From Diphasiastrum complanatum (Eukaryota > Streptophyta > Lycopodiopsida > Lycopodiales > Lycopodiaceae): a stretch of 64,000 nt of DNA. The notes under the pieces are model-generated. The model did no database searches and was not told where the DNA came from. It saw only the letters and a program-made list of their open reading frames with translations. Both the position numbers and the translations under genes were made by a program. The DNA lies in the NCBI GenBank assembly GCA_029204225.1, contig CM055095.1:72213490-72277489 (forward strand). The letters run 5' to 3'. Positions 9,806-21,430 of this stretch are shown here, in pieces; position 1 is the first letter of the stretch; every line of letters begins with the position of its first letter.

Positions 9806-11226
9806 GGACACAACTGCAAAAATGCAAACTACTAAAAATGAAAAATTATGGCTCACAAATCTACTCTACATCAATGGCATTGACAAGGGCGCAACACAAT
9901 CCAAGTTTCATATGTAAATTCCTTGTACGAAAACTTGCCTTGGATAGACTTAGTAGTCCTGACTTCAACCCCTTTCCTAATGATCAAGAAAACTCGGTTA
10001 TGGAAACTATCACTTATGTCATGGAAAAACTCAATGGATCTTTACCCAACATCTTCATAGGGAACGACTCTTTGCCATATCTACTTTGTATGTACAAAGC
10101 CCACAAGGAATCTTTTAGATGGATTACCAATGCACATGACTGTTGCTTTACTAAACTTGCAAAATTCCTAACAAGAGCTTTTGGTATGTTGTTACCATTC
10201 CTCAAAGAAGGTACAAGCCTTAAGGCAAAAACATACAAGGGTATCCTAAATGTGGATACATGCTTATTTTGGCAATGCGAGTCCTTGATCAATTTTTATC
10301 TCAATTTACCATCAAAGATTACCAATGTATGGGTTGCAGATATCTCTAAATGCTATGAAAACATACCTTTAGATGGCACTGATGGGCTGAAAACTATCAT
10401 GAATAAATTCATTACATATGCGTTCAAACATTCAAATAAAAGTTTTCTGAGTTTCAAATGGGAACAAGAGAGGGAGGCCTTCAAATGGTCATGGAATCAT
10501 AAAAAGTCCGAAGGATGGTACAATATCGATAAAAATCTCTTATGCTTGTGGAATGCCTTTCTGATTGACAATTGTATTGTCAGGTTAGGAAACAAAACTT
10601 GGAGACAGATTCATGGTATACCGATGGGTTTTTCATGCTCACCTACTTGGTGTAACTGGTATCTTGCGTTCTTTGAAGCTCATTTTATTAAGAGACTGGC
10701 CAGGTTAGGTCTCAAAAAAGATATGAATGTTTTCTGTCACTCGTTTAGATATGTTGATGACATTTGCTTCATTAATAATCCCATTATTGATGCATTTATG
10801 GACAAAAATCAGATTAGAGTACCAGATAACCCCTTCTGGATTTATCCTCTAGATTTTCTTGATATCGAAAAAAAGTCTTGTGAAGCAAACACCACCAGTT
10901 TTTTGAACATTTCGATTACTTTTAATCCAGACACCGGTGTTTATCAGCTTGCAAAGTTTGATAAAAGAAGAGACTTACCTTTTCAATACTTACAGTACAT
11001 ACATTTGGCTTCCAATAGGCCAGTCTACAACTCGTACAAAGTAATTATCTCCCAGGTTATTTCTGCTATGTATTGCTGCAACAATCAAGATACTTTTTTA
11101 AGAGAGGTAGCTATCTTACTCGACGATTTTCAGAAAAATGGTTTTATGAGGGAAAAGCTTTGCCTTATCGTTAACAAACTGCTTTTGATTAATACTTTTC
11201 CATGTTTGTCCTATGGTCTACCATAG
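9796..11226 (+). CDS. Penelope-like reverse transcriptase, 476 codons, open
   Basis: Reverse transcriptase of a Penelope-like retroelement, which would copy element RNA at a target end. Visible motifs: LPYLLCMYKAHKESFRWI (about 93-110), resembling the PLE PKIHK region; motif A VWVADISKCYENIPL with Asp182; motif B' QIHGIPMGFSCSP (271-283); motif C RYVDDI with catalytic DD at 320-321; FLNISITF (369-376); and a thumb-like C-terminus. The frame ends soon after the thumb and no C-terminal GIY-YIG domain follows. It therefore resembles endonuclease-lacking PLEs (Athena/Coprina type, reported from Selaginella among others), although an N-terminal endonuclease could have been lost. The upstream frame overlaps it by ten bases, so the ATG at 9796 is probably not the original start. 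A 1.4-kb open frame with intact catalytic residues in an otherwise decayed element is notable. Confidence 0.8.
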   Translation: MAIRTQLQKCKLLKMKNYGSQIYSTSMALTRAQHNPSFICKFLVRKLALDRLSSPDFNPFPNDQENSVMETITYVMEKLNGSLPNIFIGNDSLPYLLCMYKAHKESFRWITNAHDCCFTKLAKFLTRAFGMLLPFLKEGTSLKAKTYKGILNVDTCLFWQCESLINFYLNLPSKITNVWVADISKCYENIPLDGTDGLKTIMNKFITYAFKHSNKSFLSFKWEQEREAFKWSWNHKKSEGWYNIDKNLLCLWNAFLIDNCIVRLGNKTWRQIHGIPMGFSCSPTWCNWYLAFFEAHFIKRLARLGLKKDMNVFCHSFRYVDDICFINNPIIDAFMDKNQIRVPDNPFWIYPLDFLDIEKKSCEANTTSFLNISITFNPDTGVYQLAKFDKRRDLPFQYLQYIHLASNRPVYNSYKVIISQVISAMYCCNNQDTFLREVAILLDDFQKNGFMREKLCLIVNKLLLINTFPCLSYGLP

Positions 11227-11246
11227 TGTATTAAAAGTCTGAGGGT

Positions 11247-11283
11247 GGGCAGTTAGCTATCCCTTATGGGGAGCTAACTGCCC
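11247..11283 (+). repeat. 12-bp hairpin just after the RT stop codon
   Basis: GGGCAGTTAGCT and AGCTAACTGCCC pair around a 13-base loop, 20 bases past the stop codon. It may be a 3' UTR structure of the element; pairing is exact. Confidence 0.65.
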
Positions 11284-11318
11284 CCTAAGGGATTCACTAG
11301 CTGCGGGTCGGTTGGTGG

Positions 11319-11436
<118 letters not shown>

Positions 11437-11813
11437 GGACTCTTCTTTATCAGAAACCACCACCCTTGATCATGCTAAACAAACATATGTGATTTGAGGG
11501 TCCTAAAACTTTTTTACAAACCCAACTTTTCTTCATACTTTTCAAAAATATTTTCCCACATTTTTTGGCTAAAAGGGAGGTTCCATGATACTTGATATGA
11601 AACTGCTATACATAGCCTATTTTCAAAGGAGTTTCTTCTACTATATGGTGAGAAGAAGGTTGGAAGAGATGGCGGTCTCCTTGGCTTGAGATTATCCTCG
11701 TTAACTATACGGTATGTGGTTCTACTCGTTTTATATGTGTGCATTCATCTCATGAATATGTATGCTAATTATCAGCTGTTCTAAATGTTGAATGGGAATG
11801 TATGAACCCGTTG

Positions 11814-12150
11814 TCCAGCGATGGATCAATATGGATTCATACAACTTATGTTTGGCTTGATAAATACTTCATATACCTTCCGTTGTCCAGCAATGGACTA
11901 ACGACGAAGCATACTCACTTCTGGAGTACTTGTTGAAGGTAGACTTGTTGCTGTCCAGCGATGGACCTGCAACGATCTATCATTAGCAAAAGAATCAAAA
12001 TGTTGATATATATGGTAGGCTGTTCAGCGATGGACCAGCGATGATCCAATATTACCTTCCACATACTTCAGAAGGCATGTTAATGATAGTTTTACATCAT
12101 ATGTGATAAGCAAAGATAGAAGCCTCATAATGGCCAGCGATGAAGCACTT
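11814..12150 (+). repeat. Array B: hairpins with GTCCA/TGGAC stems and GNRA-type loops
   Basis: At least four units: 11814-11825, about 11881-11903, 11947-11973 and about 12019-12039. A weaker one lies near 12135. The tips read GTCCA-GCGA-TGGAC or GTCCA-GCAA-TGGAC; GCGA and GCAA fit the GNRA tetraloop rule. Outer stems differ but pair: CGTT/AACG, GTTGC/GCAAC and GCTG/CAGC. Related CCAGCGATGG motifs occur at 51.55-51.83 kb. They lie between the RT stop and the right direct repeat. Confidence 0.7.
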
Positions 12151-12582
12151 CCTAACTCATGAATGGTTGTTTGGTTTCAAGCTCCTTATCATGAATATGA
12201 ATGGTTGATATCTTAGTGTGATAACTACAGTTTACATTATATGTTACTATCCTTCAATGGACAGCATGAATATGTGATTGCTCCTTAAGTAAATAAGGGT
12301 TTTGTACGTAATCCAGAAACAATGCTATGATGGTCTCATACTTTTAGCAGAACATACAACTCAGTTGTTGGAACATTCGGTTTATGATTACTATACCTCA
12401 TGCTTTAACCAGTTTCGTTATCATACTTGCGAGTGACTGCTCTTGCAAAGGGAATACTACTGTATATTAGCACTAACAAATGGAACTTGCGCTCTCTATA
12501 GCATCAAATATTACTACTAGCTTCATTTTCGGTTAGGTTCGACTCCGAACCATAAAGCTATAAGCGTCTGCACAAGTATGCA

Positions 12583-13025
12583 CATTAAACCATTCGCTTT
12601 AGATTTGTATAAGCAATGAATGGTAGGCTCTCCATAAAGTATTTACTTTCGTTTTTTTTTTAAAAAAATGCTGACAATAACGTTATAAACGGCTTATTAC
12701 TAAGGAAGGAAAAGAGCACTTGAGGGGACTAAAACATGGCATCCTCACAAGATACCACTGCTACAATCATCCAGGTAAGAATTTTCCGAGCAGTTTTCAG
12801 AATTTGCAAGCATCACATATGCTCGAAAGGTAAGGTGTCTCTTCATAAATGTATGCCATTCTAGGTGACTGTTAAAGACCCTAAGTATGGAAACTACTTG
12901 GTTTATATTCAGTTCGACTGTATCACTTCATAAGTAATATAATTTTCTTCTGCTTTTAATAACACCCACGCTGTCCCGAAGTAAGGGTTCTCCTCATATT
13001 ATCTTGGACACCATGGATTTGCGTA
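12583..13025 (+). repeat. Right direct repeat of the Penelope-like element, truncated
   Basis: Same orientation and close identity to 7905-8345. It contains the 13-codon start exon MASSQDTTATIIQ at 12736-12774 followed by GTAAGA, and the second-exon candidate at 12865-12933. Identity stops within the first array-A hairpin at about 13025, where Copia sequence takes over. That marks a truncation or insertion junction. Confidence 0.8.
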
Positions 13026-13073
13026 TACACAAGATTCGCACATCGACTTCAAGTGATCTTCTATGGTAGGCAA

Positions 13074-14453
13074 TCATGTTGCCATCTCCAATTTTCTCAT
13101 CAAACTGAGGCTTCCCAAGTTCAAGTGACCAAGTCTCTTGTGCCACAACTCAGTTTGCGAAGGAATGGACGATACAAGTCCATGTTGCCCCTTGATTGTA
13201 GCATTCAACCTGTACAATTTTGTATTGGGCTCTCTTACTCCATCCGCAATAACTTTGAACCTTTGGTTTGCATCCTTCACAAAGCAACGATCATGGGCGA
13301 ATTCTACTTTCAACTTTTGATCAGTAATGACTCCAACAGAAAGTAGATTTTTCTTCAAACCTGGTACATAAAGTACCTCCTTGATCATCCTGCTTTTGCC
13401 ATCAGGTAGTTGGATTGAAACTGTGCCTATCCCCTTGATCATGCACACCTCACCATTTGCTTGTGAAACATATGTTCCATTATCCAACACCTTCAAACTA
13501 CTGAACCAATTCTTGTTACCTGTCATGTGTCTTGTGGCTCCTAAGTCAATATACCATGCTTGATCATCTCGAGTAGATGACAATGCAGATATGAAGATGC
13601 TAGAGTCTTCAATCTCACCCTCATCGACAAGGTTACCTGCTTGTTTTGGTTTCCCCTTGCCTTGTTCCGCCAGGAATTTGCGACATTCACTCTTCCAATG
13701 GCCCTTTTTACCACAATGGAAGCACTTGTCTTTCTTCTTAGTTTTGCTGGAAGATCCCTCATCCTTCTGAGACTTGGCAAATTGCTGCTTAGACTTCTTC
13801 TTGCCCTTGCCCTTGCCTTGTTTTTGGCGTGTCGCAAGTGCCTGATCGTCAGTATTTTGATGTCTAGCTTTCACCATTTCTCGTCGTTGCTCTTCCTGCA
13901 TCAAGATTCTTGTGAGCTCGTCAAAGGTTGGCCATCTTTCTCTTGATGCTATTCCGCTTATGAACATCTGATAGGATTCTGCAATGCCGCACAATGCATT
14001 GTGCACCAGCTCCACATCACGTATGCGCTCGCCAATAGAATGCAGTTCATCTCTCATTGTCTTGATTCTGGTCATGTACGTCTGAATGTGCTCTCCTTGC
14101 TCCATGCGGGCACTATTCAACTTTGACTTCAGAAACATGATTCTTGACGGATTTGACGTCTCAAACTGCTCCTTTAGCACATCCCATGCCTGCCTGGGTG
14201 TAATAGCATCACAAATGTGGGTAATGATGTGATCTTTCACTGACAAGTTAATGAAGGTCAAAGCTTTCCTCATCTTTTTGTCGAATACTTTGATAACTGC
14301 TTCATTTGGCGGCCTTCTTTCATCACCTGTGACGACTTCCCACACGTCTTTCTCCATCAGTATGTTTTTCATTTTGAATTTCCACACTGCATAGTTGGAA
14401 ATCCCGTCCAATTTGCTACTTTCACTCAAAATGGACTCTCCCATGTTTGCCAT
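13074..14453 (-). pseudogene. Copia Gag-protease-pre-integrase fragment
   Basis: One 459-codon frame starting MANMGESILSESSKLDG. It has the UBN2-type Gag domain of Ty1/Copia elements, a CCHC zinc knuckle (CFHCGKKGHWKSEC), an aspartic protease region reading WYIDLGATRHMTG, and the pre-integrase motif ELWHKRLGHLN. The protease triad is normally Asp-Ser/Thr-Gly; here it is Asp-Leu-Gly, which should inactivate it. The frame is cut off at 13074 before the integrase core, next to the PLE direct repeat. The element continues upstream (higher coordinates) into a leader and probable LTR. Confidence 0.85.
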
Positions 14454-15751
14454 CGCAAAACTACTTGAAACTTCTGCCTTAGGCTAAGATCAGTATGCCA
14501 AGGCCAACAGTGATGTCAGAAGTTGAAAACAATGACCTGCACTTTTTTTTTTTACCAGGCCACTCGCCGCTTTTCCACCAATTTGAAAGCCAAATCGGTG
14601 TCGCCTTCCGAAATGCACTTAGTCGTCAACTCTCAACAATGTGCCCAGTGGAATGGTGAAATCACTTCTGGCATACTCCGAATACTTTCTCCACTGCAAT
14701 CACTCTGTTTTGTTTTCCGTACTTGCAGGTACAGTCTGTGTGCCCTTCGTTTGGAGGTTATAGCCTTTCATTTGGGTCAAAATGGGCAAAGGACCCAAAA
14801 ATAGGGACTTTTCTAGTTTTTGAACTGTTTCTTCACAATGAAAAAACTTCACTCTTCACTTGTGAAGGGACCCAACTCAACTTTCAGTATGAAAATTTTT
14901 AATGAAGTTGAAGGCCAGAATGCACTTCACTTCTTCAAGGCCCTGTTCAAAGCTCATCCAATGGCTGAACCAAATCTTGTGGTCCAAATTTCTTTCCCAT
15001 CACAGGTTCTGGACCGTCGATTCATTTGACACCTCATCCAAAGGTTCAAACTGCATCTGGGCATTAAACCATGCTCCTACAGTCGCTGTGGTCTTCAAGA
15101 CACTATGCTGACTATTGCATTGGGCGCGCGAACAGCCCACGACCTCCCTGCCTGCGGCCGTGTCTCTCTTCTCTGAAAATGTCAGATCAAGCTCTCCCGT
15201 GGATCGTTTTGAGCACGATCTGAGGCCTGGAACAGGGTCGCCCTACTGAATCCAAGACTGTAGAGTGTTCAGTCAGGAAATTCCGTGGAAAAACGATGAT
15301 TTTAGCTCAACTTGACAAAGTGGCTTTTTTCACCTTTTTACTGCAAATCTGCTAGGTTAACTGTCTGGAGACAAATCTCTGACATAAACCTCAGAATCTC
15401 TCCATGGCTGGTTGACAATGTAATTAGCTTCCTTCCTGTCCTTACGGCATCCAAAACGGTGCGCAAACAATGAAGAAATCACCAGTTATGTATAAAAACT
15501 GTAACCCCAAGCCCGGTTTCAATTTTTAGCTGGCTTCGAAATTGTCAATTTTTCACCTAATTTTTCCATGTCTGATGCTATGCACAGGCTAATAATCTCT
15601 CTGCTGAGCTTAGAAAGCCTCTATAAATTAGAAACCGTGCACTAGTGCTTCTCTTTCCGTCTTCAACCCGCCGTAGACCCCGAACTCTCAGAAGACAGTT
15701 CTCCCGAAGCTCTCTTCAACGGCGACATTGTACTATGTACACTCCCTGTAT
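14454..15751 (-). other. Untranslated leader of the 13-16 kb Copia element
   Basis: About 1.3 kb between the primer-binding site and the Gag ATG. Several short ORFs, none with a known domain. Lengthy leaders occur in some plant Copia lineages. Confidence 0.4.
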
Positions 15752-16013
15752 GGCTCTAATACCAACTTAGAATTTGCTTTGCACAGGAACACAGATCATG
15801 CTACATAGTAACACAGACAGAAAACACTCTCCACAGCAAGCTCACATAGCAACTATATTTCTCAAAATGAAATTACACTATACATATAGTTGTTCACTCA
15901 GGCAACCCATGCATGACCCAGGTTGTTGTTGGTGGGATGCGTGTCCCGTCAACTTGCCTTGTGGCGAGGCCAACTGATCCTTATCCACTGATAGGACCCA
16001 TAGTACAGTAACA
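15752..16013 (-). mobile_element. Probable 5' LTR and primer-binding site of the Copia element
   Basis: On the minus strand TTGGTATTAGAGCC (15752-15765) is a one-base variant of the usual initiator-Met tRNA primer site TTGGTATCAGAGCC. The sequence on its LTR side runs about 245 bp to a TGTTACTGTACTATGG start at about 16013. It contains a TATA-like segment, plausible for a short Copia LTR. The partner LTR is missing, so the boundary is provisional. Confidence 0.55.
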
Positions 16014-17345
16014 CAGTGATTCTAACTTTAATTCTAATTTGAAACTGGGTCATCTTGGGTGTCATTGAAAAGCTCTCATCGAGGGCTTTCTAATGGCACC
16101 GTAATCGTTTCAATCTGAATTGTCATTCAAAAGTTATGATTTTTTTTCAGTCACAGACTATACTAGCCACATAATAGCTAATCATCTAAGACTGTGTGGG
16201 CAAGACTGCGGCCAAATTTTCTCTAATGTATATCGAGTACCAAGGTAGGTATGCATGTAAATGCTATCTCCCTGGCTACCATCGAGATTATTTCTGGTGA
16301 TATAGACCTAAGCCCAGCCTCATCAAACCCTACCTGACCCCTCTTATTCCCGAAACCATTCTGCATACCAAAAATGGCTATCTGATAGAGGCCATCAACA
16401 ACCCCGTTGTCCAAGCTACCTCTCATCTATTGAGCAATTTCCTTGTTGTCTCTAGTTTGCAAAAGGATCGCATTCAATCCAACCTCCTCAGTCAAATTTT
16501 GGAATCCCACATGGAATTCTGTGGGGCCTCTTCTCTCCAACCTCACTACCACCCTCCTTGAAAACAAGGTTCAGGATTTCCAACATACTAACATTCTTTC
16601 CACCGCAGTTGCATCCACCAGCCTTGTGCCCCCTAGCGCTTCGACTATCACTACCACTACTGTTTCAACTAAGACACCGACCAGCAAATGTATGCATGGT
16701 GTCGTCGCCTCCTCCACCAGCCCTCCTACCACACGTCAATGCACCGCTCCTTTCTGACCTACAGCCACATCTTTCACTTTTGTTTCCATCCAACCATCCA
16801 TTGCTGCCACCGCCTCCATTCCTATCGTCCCCATTCCCCCACCTTCCACCTTCATACTCGCTTCTTCTTCACACCATCACCATCGCATCTTCCATCCCTC
16901 CTATTTCTCTTACCGCTTCCATCTCGACTCCATCCCTCTTATTTACCCCCGAAGATTCCTAGATCTCGCCCGACACCCTCTCTTGGATGAAGTTCCTCAA
17001 CCTCACACCTCCAACCTCTCCCTCCGTCCATGACACCACCCTTGAATTTCCAATCGTTTCTCTTGTTCTTGCATTCGAATAATCCATTCTAACGCCTCTC
17101 CACACTTTTGCAACTCCCACCATTCCACCATTTCATCCATCTCATCAGATTGCCAAGTCTAACAAACTGTTGGATGACGACGCATTCGGCCAAACAAAGT
17201 ATATTTCATCCCCTCTGCATGCTCACCCAACTGGACATGGTTGAACCTGAAAATCTGACGAACACGACGTGCAAGTCATACGGGCAGCCCCTCAATCAGC
17301 CCCAAGAAATAGCACCATTCCGGCCACGAACGTCATGATGGCATA
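16014..17345. other. Pro/Ser/Thr-rich low-complexity region, possibly degraded Gag leader
   Basis: Cytosine-rich, with several overlapping ORFs (16443-16757, 16558-16962, 16688-16990) whose products are compositionally biased. No domain recognised. It precedes coiled-coil Gag-like frames of a Gypsy-type element, so it may be that element's 5' portion. Confidence 0.3.
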
Positions 17346-18950
17346 TTAGGCCTTGGGTCCCTTTATCCAGGATATGGTAGCAGCCAAAGCCTCATTGGAC
17401 GGCCATCTAGTGAATTTGGCCATCAATAACACAAAGTTGGGAACAAAAATCACCCAGCCCCAACAAGACCTGCATGTGGCCATACAACATGAGCAAATAG
17501 AGAAGGATATGATGCTGAAATTGGAAAAGCATGAAGAAGGTCTCCAAAGGTATATTAAAGACCTCTTCAAATCAGCAATTGAAGCCTCCACACAGGCCTA
17601 GGAGATCTAGCATCAAGCATAGCAGCGTCTCGCCTCGCTGCAGGCCTAGCTACTAATACTCGAAATAGAAAATCAATGCCTGGGAGTGGAGGTGCAGAGC
17701 CTACAACAACAACAAGTAGTTTGGTTCGCCCAACCCATACCCACCAACTGTCTTCTCAGCCAAAATGAGATGGACTTTTTAACGACGCAAGTGGGACGGT
17801 ACCAAAAAATGTTGAATGGCTACCAACAAGATTTCAATAACTACCGCCAACGCACCATCCAAGAGCTTGCACAAGCAAGGGGTGCTCTTAAGACTTGCCA
17901 ATGACATATGGAGCAACAGCAACCAACGGCCCTGATGGTAACTCTAGCTCCACCTACACTCGAAGTTGCACAGGCCAGTTCAGGACAAGACAAAGGAAAA
18001 AGCACAACAGAAACCAAGTTTCAGAATCAAGGCCCGACCAAGGCATGGACAACAATCAAGGAGCAAATCAGAGCCCAGGCCAAGAGGAGCAACAAGCTTC
18101 CACATCTCAAGGCTCCCGAACCATTTCTGTCAGCCAGGCCTTCCACAAACCAAAGACAGTGGAGGACGAAATCAACGCGTATCTTATCCAACACCCATAT
18201 GAATCCTCATGAGGTGGCTGACAGTTATCGTTCTCAGTAAGGGACATCACATTCAATGAGCTGGCCTACCTCCTAGCATTGGCTCCATAGCCTGAATAGC
18301 GGCAACAACACTTCGAGAAAAATCGGGAGGCCATCAGGGCCTATGTGGCAAGCCCACACCAGCTGTGGACCAACCCACATTTCGTCCCTTATCCATGACG
18401 TTCCAAATGGGCGGAATGTGGCACATCACTGGACCAGATTACCATAAAGACAATGAACTGGCCAAAGATTCACTTAGAACATGGGTGGGGCATGCCAAAA
18501 GGGCTCTCGTTCAATTTTCCAAATCCTATACCTGATGCCTCGATCCCACAGTCTGCGCGGCCGCAACGTTTGCCTGGGACTTAGAATTCTTGATGGGAGT
18601 CTCCACAAAATTGGATGACTTCTTACCCTCTATCCTTTTTTATCCTAACACAGCCTCGGTTTCTGAAAAAGTTAAAGACCAACTTCTAGTGGCTAGAGTG
18701 TACTATAGAGTGGCGTTATTAGGCGATCCTTGGTGATCCCTGGCCCACAGCAGATTTCAAGTATGGATCGACCAATTTTGGCTAACTGGCATCCACAAGT
18801 CCTTCCTTCCCTCTAAGGATAAGAAAAGTACAAAAAGACTGGACTTTATGGAACAGGTCACGGGCTATCTCATCCGGCGACACAGAGAGACACGGGGTCC
18901 CTACTAAACAACATAGTGCCGAGGGACTGGCACTACTTCAGGTTCCGCGT
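17346..18950 (+). pseudogene. Decayed Gag region of a Gypsy-type element
   Basis: Frames 17353-17601 and 17686-17904 encode Gln/Lys/Glu-rich helical segments typical of Gag coiled coils. Three overlapping frames cover 17895-18240. From 18240 to 18940 coding-like sequence is broken by stops and shifts. Identification rests on composition and on the Gypsy Pol pieces that follow, so it is moderate at best. Confidence 0.4.
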
Positions 18951-18959
18951 AAATAAATA

Positions 18960-19484
18960 AAATAGTCAAAAGTAGTAGAAATAAGTTGTGAGGGCCGTGG
19001 CTTCCTGTGTGTGTAAGCCCATAGCCCAATGAGCACTTGTAAATAGTTTATTTTTTAATAAACTACACTTTGGGCCATGTAATTAAAATAATATTAGAAG
19101 ACCAAAGTTTAAGCTAACTTAAGTTCCCAAAGTTTTGTAATTAGTCAAAGTCAAAAGGTGGTAGGTGTGGGGGTGTGCTTCTTTGTGCACCATAGATTAG
19201 TTTGTGTTTCTTTTGAAGGGTTAGGATTTCCATCCTACCATTTTGCAAGTAGCCAATAGGAAGCAAGGGGCAAGGGACATCTTGAAGATAAAAAAGCACC
19301 TATTGTACAACATTTTACATGCTTATTGAAAGGAAGAGACTCTACCAAATCGGAGAACCAAGCATTCTCATGTGCTAATCACTCTTGCTATTTCTCTTGT
19401 TGTGTTTGCTATTGTTTTGATTTCTATTGTTCTTGTTTTAATAGTTATGGCTTTTCCTTTAGCATGCATATTGAGCACATGAGC
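18960..19484 (+). mobile_element. LTR-like segment between Gag-like and Pol regions
   Basis: AT-rich, with AAGCCCATAGCCCAATGAGC near 19016, closely resembling the reverse complement of 60505-60530, so a dispersed repeat is involved. GAAGATAAAAAAGCACC could serve as a promoter. It looks like an LTR inserted between the Gag-like and RT parts, or a rearranged element end. Boundaries unknown. Confidence 0.4.
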
Positions 19485-21430
19485 TAAAAAAGTCAAAAGC
19501 TAGAGGAACAAGTCTTTGAAGGACCTGTGCGGACGCAACCAATGAATCTGGCTAAGCTAGACGAAGAAAAAAGGATCATTCATGTGCGAGAACAATTGAC
19601 CTCCACTCAATTCACGAGGTTATGCAAGTTGTTGGTGGAATACAAGGATTGCTTCGCATGGATGTACAAATATCTGAAGGATATACCACCAACAGTAGTC
19701 CCAGTAAACTACACCCTTGGTGGATGGAGCAGTTTCCAAGGTCAACAGATGTTACCACTGCAATATACAGAACTGATCAAACAAGAGTTGTAGAAGCTGC
19801 TCGATGCCAATTTCGTTTATGAAATCGAACACACAGAATGTGTATCACCTATAGTCAAAGTACCCAAGAAGAACGACAAAATGCAAATTTGTGTGGACCT
19901 GAAGAATGTGCTTACAAAGAAAGATCCTTTTTCTTACCTTTCACGGAAAGTGTTTTGGATTGAGTAGCAAGAGTAGAAGCTTACAGTTTCTTGGACGGCT
20001 TCAGCGGCTACAATCAAGTTTAAATAGCACCAAAAAATCAGCATAAGATAGCATTCGCCACCGAATGGGGGACGTACGTCTATAAGGCTATGCCAATTTT
20101 TGGAGATCTTCTTGGATTATTTGTGTGTGCACGGGCCTAACTCAGAACACCTATCCAATCTGGAGAAAGTGTTAAAGCAATGCTGCGAGTATTGAATCAA
20201 CTTGAACCCAAAAAAATATCAATTTTAGGTGACACATGGCCTAATATTGGGTCATATGGTATCAAGACAAGGAATCACCACAGATCTATCAAAGATAAGG
20301 GTCATTGTTGATCTGCCACCACCATGAACGATTCGTGGGGTCCACATCTTCATGGGTCACGCTAACTACTATCGGATCTTCATTCTAGATTTTGCGGAGT
20401 TAGCAAGATCAATCTACAAGCTCACAACGGAATCACAATGGACGAAGGAAGCCTTACAAGCTTTCCAAAAGCTTAAAAATGCATTGGTCTCAGCGCCAAT
20501 ATTACGACCACCCAATTGGACCATAGAGTTTCATGTGCATACTGACGCATCAAAGTATGCAGTGGGAGCTATCTTGACATAGCCAGGAGAATGCCAAAAG
20601 GACTTTCCAATTCGATTTGCCAGCCGCCAGCTCAGTGATTCAAAGATGAACTATTCAACCACAAAGCGGGAGGCATTGGCCATGATTTATGCAGTCAAGA
20701 AGTTTAGATATTATTTGATGGCCACTCATTTCGCATTTTATATGGACCATTAACCATTGCTCTATCTCGTTAATAAGACTTGCAACACAGGGCGAATCAC
20801 TCGATGGTTGCTACTATTGTTGGAGTTTGATTTTCGGATAGTGGTGTGCAAGGGAAAGCAACTTTATGTGGCGGATCATGTGTTACAAATCAAGGGAAAT
20901 GAAACTCCAACCTGATGTTGTCTTGTTCTACATTAATACAGTACCTGAATGGGCCGCAGACATAGTTGAATATCTAATGTTGGGCCAACCGGACAAATCC
21001 TTACCAAAGGCAGAACAGTGTAAGTTGATATTGAAAGCTAGACCTTATTAGCTGATTGACGGCCACCAACTTTATCGATGAGGATCGAATGGAATCCTCC
21101 AAAGATGTATTCTTCCACATGAAACCACCCAGATCATTTCGCTTTCACATGAAGGCATGAGTGGAGGTGATTTTTCATCTGACATTATAGTTCACAAGAT
21201 CATGCAATCAGGATGCTGGTGGCCAACAATTCACAAAGAGACGGAGGAGTACTTGAGGAAATGTGATGTGTGCCAACGAGCTAGAGGCCAACCGGATTGA
21301 ATTATGATCTATTACATCTGTTTCTAGTTCAAGCACCATTCGAGAAGTGGGGATTGGACTATATCAGTCCTATCCACCCAATTGCAAGAAGTTCACAAGC
21401 CCGATATATCATCGTGGCTATGGATTACCT
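19485..21430 (+). pseudogene. Gypsy Pol remnant (RT, RNase H, integrase zinc motif)
   Basis: Pieces: 19527-19793 carries RTQPMNLAKLDEEKR and DCFAWMYKYLKDIPP, the RT N-terminus; 20352-20582 has NYYRIFI then HVHTDASKYAVGAIL, the RNase H start; 20866-21051 and following resemble the RNase H to integrase linker; CDVCQRARG near 21265 is the integrase zinc motif. The same peptides occur in the minus-strand element at 27.06-32.2 kb (for example RTQPMNLAEPGEPKK and WAADIVEYLMLGQP). Many stops and shifts, and the RT core is damaged. Confidence 0.8.

Noticed and set aside
16558-16962. Pro/Ser-rich ORFs as an extensin-like gene
   Set aside because: Three overlapping frames are equally biased, which points to C-rich composition; no signal peptide or regular SPPP repeat.
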